From NCBI RefSeq assembly GCF_050313795.1, contig NZ_JBNPMC010000022.1, forward strand, positions 1 through 57,720: a stretch of DNA of 57,720 nucleotides, read 5' to 3'. Positions 22,669-31,096 of this stretch are shown in pieces. Under the pieces are notes generated by a model. That model was not told the DNA's origin. It searched no databases and saw nothing but the letters and a program-made list of their open reading frames with translations. Source of the DNA: CAMBRQ01 sp945870325. Lineage in GTDB: Bacteria; Bacillota; Clostridia; Lachnospirales; Lachnospiraceae. Both the position numbers and the translations under genes were made by a program. The stretch's first letter is position 1, and each line of letters opens with the position of its first letter.

Positions 22669-24054
22669 CTATTTTGACAGCATCTCGTGGATACCCTTTG
22701 CTCCTGCCTTACCAGCTCCCATTGCAAGGATAACGGTTGCGGCACCGGTAACGGCATCTCCGCCGGCAAATACGCAGGCTTTGGATGTCTGACCATTTTC
22801 TTCATCTGCTACTATACATTTTCTTCTATTTGTCTCAAGACCCTTGGTTGTGGATGCAATCAATGGATTTGGAGATGTTCCAAGAGACATGATCACTGTA
22901 TCAAGTTCAATCTCGAACTCAGAACCTGGAATCTCTACCGGGCGTCTTCTACCGGAAGCATCTGGCTCGCCAAGTTCCATCTTGATCACTCGCATGCCTT
23001 TCACCCATCCGTTCTCATCAACCAGGATTTCTTTCGGGTTAGTAAGAAGATCGAAGATAACTCCTTCTTCTTTTGCATGGTGAACTTCTTCTACTCTGGC
23101 TGGAAGTTCTGCCTCACTACGGCGATATACGATATGTACTTCCGCTCCAAGACGAAGTGCGGTTCTTGCAGCATCCATCGCTACATTGCCACCGCCGACT
23201 ACAGCAACTTTCTTACCGGCTGCAATCGGAGTATCATAAGAATCATCGAATGCCTTCATCAGGTTGCTTCTTGTCAGGTATTCATTCGCAGAGAACACAC
23301 CGTTTGCAGTCTCTCCCGGGATTCCCATGAACATTGGAAGTCCTGCACCGGAACCAATGAATACTGCTTCGAAGTCTTCCTCTTCCATTAACTGATCGAT
23401 CGTGGTAGATTTTCCAATTACTACGTTCGTTTCGAACTTAACGCCTAACTCTTTTACTTTCTCAATCTCTTTCTTTACAACCTTCTCTTTTGGAAGACGG
23501 AACTCAGGAATACCATATACTAATACACCACCGAGTTCATGAAGTGCTTCGAATACGGTTACTTCATATCCTAATTTTGCAAGGTCTCCTGCACAGGTAA
23601 GTCCTGACGGACCGGAACCGATGACTGCTACCTTGTGTCCATTCATCTTCTCCGCTTTTTCAGGCTTGATATCATTCTCCAATGCATAATCAGCAACAAA
23701 TCTCTCCAGTTTACCAATTGACACTGGTTCTCCCTTGATTCCGCGGATACATTTGCTCTCGCATTGGGATTCCTGAGGACATACACGTCCGCAGATAGCC
23801 GGAAGCGCAGAGGATTCGCCAATAACTTTATATGCACCTTCGATATCTCCGTCTTTCACTTTGGAAACGAATCCCGGAATGTTGATAGATACCGGACATC
23901 CCTGGATACATTTTGCATTCTTACAATTAAGACATCTGGATGCTTCCTCCATTGCCTCTTCTTTATTATATCCATAACATACTTCTTCGAAATTGGTTGC
24001 TCTTACTTTCGCATCCTGTTCTCTGACAGGTACTCTCTTTAATACATCTGCCAT
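22669..24054 (-). CDS. nfnB: NfnB, large subunit of electron-bifurcating ferredoxin:NADP transhydrogenase
   Basis: A 461-residue homologue of the glutamate synthase small subunit. Two N-terminal Cys sets (CLNCKNAKC at 41-49 with Cys53; Cys88, 92, 98, 102) bind 4Fe-4S clusters. An FAD site GSGPSG is at 146-151 and the NADP site VVGGGNVAMDAAR further on. Next to NfnA it forms NADH-dependent reduced ferredoxin:NADP+ oxidoreductase, which balances NADPH, NADH and ferredoxin in anaerobes. Its start overlaps the nfnA stop (TAATG). It would be called GltD/GltA by name alone, but no glutamate synthase large subunit is here. Confidence 0.88.
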   Translation of the reverse strand: MADVLKRVPVREQDAKVRATNFEEVCYGYNKEEAMEEASRCLNCKNAKCIQGCPVSINIPGFVSKVKDGDIEGAYKVIGESSALPAICGRVCPQESQCESKCIRGIKGEPVSIGKLERFVADYALENDIKPEKAEKMNGHKVAVIGSGPSGLTCAGDLAKLGYEVTVFEALHELGGVLVYGIPEFRLPKEKVVKKEIEKVKELGVKFETNVVIGKSTTIDQLMEEEDFEAVFIGSGAGLPMFMGIPGETANGVFSANEYLTRSNLMKAFDDSYDTPIAAGKKVAVVGGGNVAMDAARTALRLGAEVHIVYRRSEAELPARVEEVHHAKEEGVIFDLLTNPKEILVDENGWVKGMRVIKMELGEPDASGRRRPVEIPGSEFEIELDTVIMSLGTSPNPLIASTTKGLETNRRKCIVADEENGQTSKACVFAGGDAVTGAATVILAMGAGKAGAKGIHEMLSK

Positions 24055-24941
24055 TACTCGTCACCTCCACAGTGGCCACATCCACCATGATGGGTGTCGC
24101 CCTCTTGTAATTTCAACATTGCACGTCCTTCTGCTGTCTTGTACATCTGCTGTCTCTTCATCGCCTCGTCAAAGTTTACAAGGTGTCCGTCGAATTCTGG
24201 TCCGTCTACACAGGCAAACTTGATCTCATCACCTACATGAAGACGACATGCACCGCACATACCCGTACCATCTACCATAATCGGGTTCATACTAACGATG
24301 GTTGGAATCTCCAGTTTCTTGGTCAGCAGGCAGACGAACTTCATCATGATCATCGGTCCGATTGCTACACAAACATCGTATTTCTTGCCTTCCTCGACTA
24401 ATTTCTCAATCTTAGTAGTAACCATACCTGCGTGTCCATATGTACCATCATCCGTACATGGATAATAGTTGCCTGCAACTGCAGCCATCTCAGACTCCAG
24501 GATCAGCATATCTTTTGTCTTAGAGCCAACGATAACATCTACATCAATTCCATGCTCTTTCAGCCATTTTACCTGCGGATATACTGGTGCAGCACCGACA
24601 CCACCGGCTACGAACAACATCTTTTTATTCTTAAGACTTTCAATGTCTTCTTCTACAAATTCAGACGGACATCCAAGCGGTCCGGTGAAATCACGGAATG
24701 CATCTCCTGCTTTTAATTCTGCCATCTTAGTTGTAGATGCTCCAACTTCCTGGAATACAATTGTAATCGTTCCTGCTTCTCTATCATAGTCGCAGATGGT
24801 CAACGGTATTCTCTCGCCCTTTTCGTCCATCTTAACGATAACGAACTGTCCAGGTTCGCAATGTCTCGCTACACGTGGAGCTTCTACATCCATAAGATAA
24901 ATCTTGTCAGCCAGTTTTTCGGCTTTTAATATCTTGTACAT
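24054..24941 (-). CDS. nfnA: NfnA, small subunit of electron-bifurcating ferredoxin:NADP transhydrogenase
   Basis: A 295-residue ferredoxin reductase-like protein (FAD and NAD domains). The FAD motif RIPLTICDYD is near 44-53, the NAD-binding GGVGAAP at 113-119, and a C-terminal 2Fe-2S set Cys229, Cys232, Cys244 (GMCGACRLHVG, FACVDGPEF). These are features of NfnA and of dihydroorotate dehydrogenase electron-transfer subunits; the adjoining NfnB decides the call. First gene of the nfnAB operon, with a recognisable promoter upstream and GAGGAGGAA before the start. Confidence 0.88.
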   Translation of the reverse strand: MYKILKAEKLADKIYLMDVEAPRVARHCEPGQFVIVKMDEKGERIPLTICDYDREAGTITIVFQEVGASTTKMAELKAGDAFRDFTGPLGCPSEFVEEDIESLKNKKMLFVAGGVGAAPVYPQVKWLKEHGIDVDVIVGSKTKDMLILESEMAAVAGNYYPCTDDGTYGHAGMVTTKIEKLVEEGKKYDVCVAIGPMIMMKFVCLLTKKLEIPTIVSMNPIMVDGTGMCGACRLHVGDEIKFACVDGPEFDGHLVNFDEAMKRQQMYKTAEGRAMLKLQEGDTHHGGCGHCGGDE

Positions 24942-24972
24942 CTTACTTCCTCCTCATATTCATGCTTCTTCT

Positions 24973-25001
24973 ATAATAATGTATCTATTCAAAAATATCA
25001 A
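24973..25001 (-). promoter_or_regulatory. promoter of nfnAB
   Basis: Minus strand TTGATA (24996-25001), 17 bases, TATTAT (24973-24978), ending 32 bases before the nfnA ATG. No clear Rex box is seen here. Confidence 0.5.
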
Positions 25002-25036
25002 GTAACGAATAGCATTTCCCAGTATACACGGATAAA

Positions 25037-25062
25037 GAGCAGATACCAAAAGGCATCTGCTC
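25037..25062 (-). terminator. terminator of the iron alcohol dehydrogenase
   Basis: GAGCAGAT and ATCTGCTC form a perfect eight-base stem, with TTTAT after it on the minus strand, about 65 bases after the stop. Confidence 0.6.
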
Positions 25063-25125
25063 CATATGCTTTCTACATAACCTATAGGACCTGCCACCGG
25101 CAGTCTCCTCCGGATGCTTGGCAAC

Positions 25126-26307
25126 TTAGAAATCAACTTCTGTTCCGTAATATGTACATGTGAATAATTTTTCCATAGTAGCAGGATCAATTGCTCTTGG
25201 ATTAGAGCCTGTACATGCATCGCCTACAGCCAGTTCAGCAATCTTAGCGATCTTCTCTTTGAATTCATCTTCATTAATTCCGAATTCTTTCAATGTCTTA
25301 GGAATGTTCAATTTTACATTGAATTCATCAATCTTCTCGCAGAGACTGTTGATTAATGCTTTCTCAGATGTTCCTGCAAGTCCCATTCTGCGTGCGATCT
25401 CTGCGTAGCGTTTTGCTGCAACAGGATCTTTTGCATTGTATTTGATTACATATGGCAGATAGATTGCATTCGCGCATCCGTGCGGAATATGTCCTGTTGA
25501 GAATGCAGCACCTGTCTTATGAGCCATAGAGTGAACGATTCCAAGCAAAGCGTTGGAGAATGCCATACCTGCTAAGCACTGTGCATAGTGCATCTGCTCT
25601 CTTGCAACCATATCGCAGTTGTAAGAAGCCGGCAGATAATCCAGTACCATCTCAATTGCCTGTAATGCAAGCGGATCTGTGAATGGACAGTTCAGTGTAG
25701 ATACATATGCTTCAATCGCATGTGTCAGAGCATCCATACCTGTGTAAGCAACCTGTTTTACAGGAAGTCCCATTACAAGATCAGGGTCAACGATTGCAAC
25801 ATCTGGTGTAATATTAAAGTCAGCAAGTGGATACTTAACACCTGTCTGATAGTTTGTAATAACGGAGAATGCTGTAACCTCTGTAGCTGTTCCTGATGTG
25901 GATGGAATTGCACAGAATTTTGCTTTCTTTCTCAACTCTGGGAAGTTGAATGGGATGCATAACTCTTCGAATGTTGTCTCCGGATACTCATAGAATGCCC
26001 ACATAGCCTTTGCAGCATCGATTGGTGATCCGCCACCCATAGATACAATCCAGTCAGGCTCGAAAGCACGCATTGCCTCTGCGCCTTTCATAACTGTCTC
26101 TACAGACGGATCTGGCTCAACACCTTCGAATAATTCTACTTCCATTCCGCCCTCTTTCAGGTAATTCACTGCACGGTCAAGAAATCCCTGGCGTTTCATA
26201 GAACCTCCGCCTACTACAAGGATTGCTTTCTTACCTTTTAGATTCTTCAGTTCCTCTAAGCATCCTTTTCCATGATAAACGTCTCTTGGTAATGTAAATC
26301 TGCTCAT
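25126..26307 (-). CDS. iron-containing alcohol dehydrogenase
   Basis: A 393-residue group III alcohol dehydrogenase. The nucleotide site MGGGSPIDAAK lies near residue 95, and the iron ligands fall in the blocks GMDALTHAIEAYVS and IVHSMAHKTGAAFSTGHIPH. It reduces aldehydes to alcohols (butanol, ethanol or propanediol type) with NAD(P)H. The ATG at 26307 follows AAAGGAG at ten bases; a longer frame would start within that site. Two Rex-like boxes lie immediately upstream, consistent with induction when NADH accumulates during fermentation. Confidence 0.9.
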   Translation of the reverse strand: MSRFTLPRDVYHGKGCLEELKNLKGKKAILVVGGGSMKRQGFLDRAVNYLKEGGMEVELFEGVEPDPSVETVMKGAEAMRAFEPDWIVSMGGGSPIDAAKAMWAFYEYPETTFEELCIPFNFPELRKKAKFCAIPSTSGTATEVTAFSVITNYQTGVKYPLADFNITPDVAIVDPDLVMGLPVKQVAYTGMDALTHAIEAYVSTLNCPFTDPLALQAIEMVLDYLPASYNCDMVAREQMHYAQCLAGMAFSNALLGIVHSMAHKTGAAFSTGHIPHGCANAIYLPYVIKYNAKDPVAAKRYAEIARRMGLAGTSEKALINSLCEKIDEFNVKLNIPKTLKEFGINEDEFKEKIAKIAELAVGDACTGSNPRAIDPATMEKLFTCTYYGTEVDF

Positions 26308-26330
26308 TTTTCCGTATCTCCTTTGCATTT

Positions 26331-26376
26331 TTGTTAATTATTTATCAAAATTATACCGCTGTTAAATAATTAACGC
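26331..26376 (-). promoter_or_regulatory. two Rex-like boxes upstream of the alcohol dehydrogenase
   Basis: TTGTTAA-TTAT-TTATCAA (26331-26348) differs from the Rex consensus at one position; a second, CTGTTAA-ATAA-TTAACGC (26359-26376), keeps both inner half-sites. The first is almost identical to the box before the glycerol dehydrogenase-like gene. Confidence 0.6.
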
Positions 26377-26404
26377 AATGTCTTTTACAAAATTCATTGT
26401 ATTT

Positions 26405-27040
26405 ATTTTAGTACAATATGGGAATTTAGTGTAGAAAGTGGAGTGTTGGAAAGTGTACGGCGCAAGGATGAGGCTTAGTGGCTCTGGCTTCGGAGTCCTG
26501 CGTTAAGAATCCGTAACAATAAAAGAGGCAGAAATTGTGTGACCGGACTGAATCGTCCAATAATCTTCTGTTTACTTCATAATACATATACATTCCAGTC
26601 AACACAATTCCAATATATAAAGCGATCACTCACCCAGTTCTCCCTCACATCCGTTCCATTTCCAATCTGTTATTTAGCCAACACCGTGCCCCACGCACTC
26701 CAGTCAGGAATCCTCCCCGTTAATGAAGAGTCACACATAAGAATGTCAGGCAGAGAGGGGCAGTATGGGAGTTCTTATCCGTAGAAGAGCCGTACAAACC
26801 GTTAGTGAAAAAGAGATCTAAAATCAGGATGAATTATGTGCTACAAGCACAGAATTCAAGAATGTCTGAGTCGGAAAAATCTTTCAGATTTTTTCCGGCG
26901 AATACATTCGGTTCCTGATTTTAGACCTCTTTTGAACTTACGGTTTGTAGGCGATTGGAGTCGGATAAGAACTCCCATACTGCCCCTCTCTGCCGTACAC
27001 CTTACAAATTACTCTTCAAGAACTAAATTCCCATTGAGGA
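26405..27040. repeat. gene-free block with nested inverted repeats
   Basis: No credible gene lies between the alcohol dehydrogenase and prfC. The outermost ends resemble each other in inverted orientation over about 45 bases (TGGGAATTTAGT and GTGTACGGC shared; 26408-26456 against 26991-27037). Inside, 26749-26781 and 26962-26994 are perfect 33-base inverted arms (GGCAGAGAGGGGCAG start). A further inner pair shares ACAAACCGT and TCTAAAATCAGGA, and the centre holds a GGAAAAATCT/AGATTTTTTCC hairpin. A remnant frame on the minus strand (LYIGIVLTGMYMYYEV) hints at a lost membrane protein. It looks like a MITE-type element or a large structured RNA. Confidence 0.6.
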
Positions 27041-27113
27041 ATACCCTCAGGTGTGTTATACTGATTAACAGCGTGTAAAAACGGCTATAATATGTTTAGG
27101 AGTGTTTTTATAT

Positions 27114-28715
27114 ATGTCACAGATAACGAATGAAGTGAAGGAGCAGATTAAGAAACGCAGAACATTCGCGATTATTTCCCATCCGGATGCTGGTAAGACA
27201 ACCTTAACGGAGAAGTTTCTTCTGTATGGAGGTGCTATTAACCAGGCTGGAAGTGTAAAAGGAAAAGCAACTGCGAAACATGCGGTATCTGACTGGATGG
27301 AGATTGAGAAGGAGAGAGGTATCTCGGTTACATCTTCTGTATTGCAGTTCAATTATGGCGGATACTGTATTAATATTCTGGACACACCGGGACATCAGGA
27401 TTTCTCGGAGGATACTTATCGTACGCTGATGGCGGCAGATTCGGCAGTCATGGTGATTGATGCGTCTAAGGGTGTTGAGGCGCAGACCAGGAAGTTATTC
27501 AAAGTATGCACTATGCGTCATATTCCGATCTTTACATTTATTAATAAGATGGATCGGGAGGCGCTGGATACTTTTGAACTTCTGGATGATATTGAGAACG
27601 AGTTGGGAATTGCCACCTGTCCGGTGAACTGGCCGATTGGCTCTGGTAAGGAGTTTAAGGGAGTCTACGATCGCGAGACGAAGAAGGTAGAACTGTTCTC
27701 AGATACTCACAAGGGTACGACACAGGGCGAAGTGAAGAAGATTCCGCTGGATGATCCTGAGATTGCTAATTGGGTGACGGAGGCGCAGAGAGCGCAGTTA
27801 GAGGAAGAGATTGAATTGCAGGATGGAGCCGGGGCTGAGTTTGATCAGGACCTGGTGAGCAAGGGAGAGTTGTCACCGGTATTTTTTGGATCAGCACTTA
27901 CTAACTTCGGTGTAGAGACATTTTTGCAGCATTTCTTACAGATGACGACTTCCCCGCTTCCGAGAATGTCGGATAAGGGTGCTATAGATCCGATGGAGGA
28001 GGAAGCATTTTCTGCATTTGTCTTCAAGATTCAGGCGAATATGAATAAGGCGCATCGAGATAGGATCGCTTTTATGAGAATCTGTTCCGGTGAGTTTGAA
28101 GCGGGGATGGATGTGTACCATATGCAGGGAGGTAAGAAGGTTCGTCTGTCACAGCCGCAGCAGATGATGGCAAGTGAGAGAAAGATGATTGAGAAGGCTT
28201 ATGGCGGAGATATTATCGGTGTATTTGATCCGGGTATCTTTTCTATCGGAGATACATTGACAACGGCAAGTGAACGTTTCGCATATGAAGGAATCCCGAC
28301 CTTTGCACCGGAGCATTTTGCGAGAGTGCGGCAGGTAGATACCATGAAGAGAAAGCAGTTCATTAAGGGAATCAACCAGATTGCCCAGGAAGGCGCGATT
28401 CAGATATTCCAGGAATATAATACAGGTATGGAAGAGATTATCGTAGGCGTGGTAGGTGTGCTGCAGTTCGATGTTCTTAAGTACAGACTTGAGAATGAAT
28501 ATAATGTAGAGATCAGACTTGATACTCTTCCGTATGAGTACATCCGCTGGATTGAGAATACAGAGATTGATCTGGATAAGCTGACGGGAACTTCAGATAT
28601 GAAGAAGGTAAAGGATCTGAAGGGACGCCCGCTGCTTCTCTTTGTGAATGACTGGAGTATCCGCATGACACAGGAGAGGAATGAGGGATTAATCCTGGCA
28701 GAGTTTGCGCGATAA
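27114..28715 (+). CDS. prfC: peptide chain release factor 3
   Basis: A 533-residue translational GTPase that recycles RF1/RF2 after termination. The G-domain motifs are clear: HPDAGKTT (P loop, near residue 20), DTPGHQDF (G3), NKMD (G4), followed by domain 2 and an RF3 C-terminal domain (QFDVLKYRLENEYNVEIRLD). The ATG at 27114 is chosen because TAGGAG lies 11 bases upstream; the frame could begin earlier at GTG inside that site. Single-gene unit, first plus-strand gene after the inverted-repeat block. Confidence 0.95.
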   Translation: MSQITNEVKEQIKKRRTFAIISHPDAGKTTLTEKFLLYGGAINQAGSVKGKATAKHAVSDWMEIEKERGISVTSSVLQFNYGGYCINILDTPGHQDFSEDTYRTLMAADSAVMVIDASKGVEAQTRKLFKVCTMRHIPIFTFINKMDREALDTFELLDDIENELGIATCPVNWPIGSGKEFKGVYDRETKKVELFSDTHKGTTQGEVKKIPLDDPEIANWVTEAQRAQLEEEIELQDGAGAEFDQDLVSKGELSPVFFGSALTNFGVETFLQHFLQMTTSPLPRMSDKGAIDPMEEEAFSAFVFKIQANMNKAHRDRIAFMRICSGEFEAGMDVYHMQGGKKVRLSQPQQMMASERKMIEKAYGGDIIGVFDPGIFSIGDTLTTASERFAYEGIPTFAPEHFARVRQVDTMKRKQFIKGINQIAQEGAIQIFQEYNTGMEEIIVGVVGVLQFDVLKYRLENEYNVEIRLDTLPYEYIRWIENTEIDLDKLTGTSDMKKVKDLKGRPLLLFVNDWSIRMTQERNEGLILAEFAR

Positions 28716-28740
28716 GCGCAAAAAGGGACACGGCAAATCC

Positions 28741-28800
28741 AATTGGGGACGGGGGTTTTTTCAATTTCCCCCGTCCCCAATTGAAAAAACCCCCGTCCCC
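28741..28800. repeat. tripartite palindromic element (REP-like)
   Basis: Perfect 22-base arms (28745-28766 and 28779-28800), beginning GGGGACGGGGG and ending CCCCCGTCCCC, surround TCCCCCGTCCCC, which can pair with the first arm instead. Such G-rich elements are dispersed in many Lachnospiraceae intergenic regions. Here it may also help end the prfC transcript. Confidence 0.7.
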
Positions 28801-28803
28801 ACT

Positions 28804-28831
28804 TTGCAAATGTCCATTAATTTGTTATAAT
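28804..28831 (+). promoter_or_regulatory. promoter upstream of asp23-nusB-xseAB operon
   Basis: TTGCAA (28804-28809), 16 bases, TATAAT (28826-28831), 38 bases before the asp23 start, which has AGGAGGA. Confidence 0.55.
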
Positions 28832-28868
28832 TACAAGAAGTGTAAGATGAGACAGGAGGATTCTAGAT

Positions 28869-29252
28869 ATGAGTAAAGAAGAGAGAAATACGTATACAAT
28901 AAACACAGATGAGAACCTTGGAGAGGTTAAGATTGCCGATGAAGTAGTAGCAATCATTGCAGGACTTGCAGCGATGGAAGTGGATGGAGTATCATCTATG
29001 ACTGGGAATGCAACCAGAGAATTAGTTGGCAAGTTAGGCATGAAGTCTCTTTCTAAGGGTGTTAAGGTAGATGTACTTGATGGTATCGTAACGGTTTCAC
29101 TGGTACTGAACCTGAAGTATGGATACAGCATCAAAGATACGACTGCAAAAGTACAGGAGAAGGTGAAGGCAGCGATTGAGAATATGACAGGTCTTGAGGT
29201 TGCTGACGTGAATATCCGTGTTGCAGGAGTAGATGTGCCGGAGGAAGCATAA
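28869..29252 (+). CDS. Asp23/Gls24 family envelope stress protein
   Basis: A 127-residue Asp23-family protein: GEVKIADEVVAIIAGLAAME, then VDGVSSMTGN, GVKVDVLDGIVTVSLVLNLKYG and a C-terminal VNIRVAGVDVPE. The family is membrane-associated and tied to cell-envelope homeostasis in Firmicutes (AmaP partner). It starts the large gene string with nusB, and its stop touches the nusB start codon (TAA then GTG), so the two are coupled. Length is typical. Confidence 0.92.
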   Translation: MSKEERNTYTINTDENLGEVKIADEVVAIIAGLAAMEVDGVSSMTGNATRELVGKLGMKSLSKGVKVDVLDGIVTVSLVLNLKYGYSIKDTTAKVQEKVKAAIENMTGLEVADVNIRVAGVDVPEEA

Positions 29253-29651
29253 GTGAAGAGATCAGAATTAAGAGAACATATCTTTAAAGTGATTTTTGGA
29301 ATCGAGTTCAACAGTGAAGAAGAGATGGCTGAGCAGTTGGAACTTTATTTCGAGCAGATTGAGGATGCGAAAGAGAAAGATCTGGAATATATCCGGACAA
29401 AAGCGCAGAAAGTAGCCGGTAAGGCTCAGGAGATCGATGCCTTGATCAATGCACGTACGACCGGATGGAAGACCAATCGTATGAATAAGGTGGATCTTAC
29501 GATCTTAAGGCTGGCAGTATATGAGATGAAGTGGGACGAGGATGTACCGACAGGCGTGGCAATTGATGAGGCAGTGGAACTTGCGAAGAAGTACAGCAGT
29601 GATGAGGGACCGGCTTTTGTGAATGCAGTACTCGCAAAACTTGCAGACTAA
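29253..29651 (+). CDS. nusB: transcription antitermination factor NusB
   Basis: A 132-residue all-helical NusB, part of the antitermination complex (with NusE/S10) on rRNA operons. The signatures ELREHIFKVIFGIEF at the N-terminus and RLAVYEMKWDEDVPTGVAID with YSSDEGPAFVNAVLAKL at the C-terminus are those of the family. It uses a GTG start at 29253, directly after the asp23 stop, with GGAGGAA inside the end of asp23 as ribosome binding site. Confidence 0.95.
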   Translation: MKRSELREHIFKVIFGIEFNSEEEMAEQLELYFEQIEDAKEKDLEYIRTKAQKVAGKAQEIDALINARTTGWKTNRMNKVDLTILRLAVYEMKWDEDVPTGVAIDEAVELAKKYSSDEGPAFVNAVLAKLAD

Positions 29652-29664
29652 CCAGGGGTAGGCT

Positions 29665-30876
29665 ATGACTCGGAATGTATATACAGTAAAACAGGTAAAT
29701 GCATACATTAAGAATATGTTTACCCAGGACTATATGCTGAACCGTATCTATGTAAAAGGTGAGGTCTCTAACTGCAAGTATCACACATCAGGACATATAT
29801 ATTTTTCATTAAAGGATGAGTCTGGAACGATTGCCTGCGTTATGTTCGCCGGGCAGCGAGGCGGACTCTCTTTTCGTATGAGTGAAGGTCAGCAGGTTGT
29901 GGTACTGGGAGCGGTGAATGTATATGAAAGAAGCGGATCTTACCAACTCTATGCAAAGGAGATTCGGCTGGATGGCGATGGGCTTCTCTATGAGAGATTC
30001 CAGATGCTGAAACGAGAACTGGAAGAGATGGGGATGTTTGCTCCAGAATATAAGAAGCCGATTCCTGCGTATGCCAGACGGATTGGCGTAGTGACAGCAC
30101 CGACAGGGGCGGCAGTTAGGGATATCATGAATATTACTGCCCGCAGGAATCCCTATATCCAGTTGATTCTTTATCCTGCCCAGGTGCAGGGCGAGGGTGC
30201 GAAGGAAAGTATCGTCCGGGGAATCCAGATGTTAGAGCGTACGGGAGTTGACGTGATGATCGTAGGACGCGGAGGAGGCTCTATCGAAGATTTGTGGGCA
30301 TTCAACGAAGAAGAAGTGGCAAGGGCAATCTTTGATTGCAGCGTTCCTGTGATTTCTGCGGTTGGTCATGAGACGGATACGACGATTGCAGATTATGTGG
30401 CAGATCTGCGGGCACCGACACCTTCTGCGGCTGCGGAACTGGCGGTCAGCGATTATAGACAGATACAGACATATATGCAGGATCAGCAGAGGAAGATGAA
30501 CCGACTGCTGCAGCAGAAGATACAGATGGAACGCATGCGTTTAAGGGAGTATCAGACCCGGCTTAAGTACCTGCATCCCCGGAACAAATTACAGGATCAG
30601 CAGCAGAGACTGGTAGAACTGGAAGATAAGATGCGGATGTTAATGGATGGAAAAGTCCGGGATGCGAGACATAAACTGGCAATCTATATGGAGATGATGA
30701 AAGGTCTGTCGCCGATACAGAAACTGAATCAGGGATATTCTTATGTAGAGAACAAAGAAGGCAATGCGGTAAAAAGCATTCGGCAGGTTAGGCAGCATGA
30801 CAGACTGTTAATTCATGTTACAGACGGTATTCTATATACGACTGTAGAAGGGATAAAGGAGGAGCATCATGGCTGA
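29665..30876 (+). CDS. xseA: exodeoxyribonuclease VII large subunit
   Basis: A 403-residue XseA. The N-terminal OB fold (VYTVKQVNAYIKNMFTQDYM, VKGEVSN, SGHIYFSLKD) is followed by the catalytic domain (RIGVVTAPTGAAVRDIMNI, GRGGGSIEDLWAFNEE, SAVGHETDTTIADYVADLRA) and a coiled-coil C-terminus. With XseB it degrades single-stranded DNA from both ends into oligonucleotides. Its 3' end overlaps xseB by eight bases, giving coupled synthesis. Confidence 0.96.
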   Translation: MTRNVYTVKQVNAYIKNMFTQDYMLNRIYVKGEVSNCKYHTSGHIYFSLKDESGTIACVMFAGQRGGLSFRMSEGQQVVVLGAVNVYERSGSYQLYAKEIRLDGDGLLYERFQMLKRELEEMGMFAPEYKKPIPAYARRIGVVTAPTGAAVRDIMNITARRNPYIQLILYPAQVQGEGAKESIVRGIQMLERTGVDVMIVGRGGGSIEDLWAFNEEEVARAIFDCSVPVISAVGHETDTTIADYVADLRAPTPSAAAELAVSDYRQIQTYMQDQQRKMNRLLQQKIQMERMRLREYQTRLKYLHPRNKLQDQQQRLVELEDKMRMLMDGKVRDARHKLAIYMEMMKGLSPIQKLNQGYSYVENKEGNAVKSIRQVRQHDRLLIHVTDGILYTTVEGIKEEHHG

Positions 30877-31096
30877 TAAGATCAGGTCACAGGAAGAAGA
30901 GCAGAGTCTGGAGGATCTCTTTGGACAATTGGAGGATATCATTCGTAAGATGGAGAGTGACGGGATATCACTGGAAGACTCTTTTGGATTGTATCATAGA
31001 GGTATGGATGCATTAAAACAGTGCAATGATAAGATTGATAAAGTTGAAAAGAAGATGCTGATATTAGATGAAGAGGGAGAGACTCATGAATTCTAA
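30869..31096 (+). CDS. xseB: exodeoxyribonuclease VII small subunit
   Basis: A 75-residue XseB with the classic LEDLFGQLEDIIRKMESDGI then SLEDSFGLYHRGMDALKQCN. It forms the helical cap bound to the XseA coiled coil. AAAGGAGGA lies seven bases before its ATG within the end of xseA, and its own 3' end overlaps the start of ispA by 11 bases. Confidence 0.95.
   Translation: MADKIRSQEEEQSLEDLFGQLEDIIRKMESDGISLEDSFGLYHRGMDALKQCNDKIDKVEKKMLILDEEGETHEF

Noticed and set aside
22669..24054. Glutamate synthase small subunit as primary call
   Set aside because: No large subunit is nearby and the NfnA partner overlaps it, so NfnB is the better reading.
26426..26629. A 67-codon minus-strand frame in the inverted-repeat block as a gene
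   Set aside because: No ribosome binding site, composition like its complement, and it spans a repeat arm. Perhaps a relic of a membrane protein at most.
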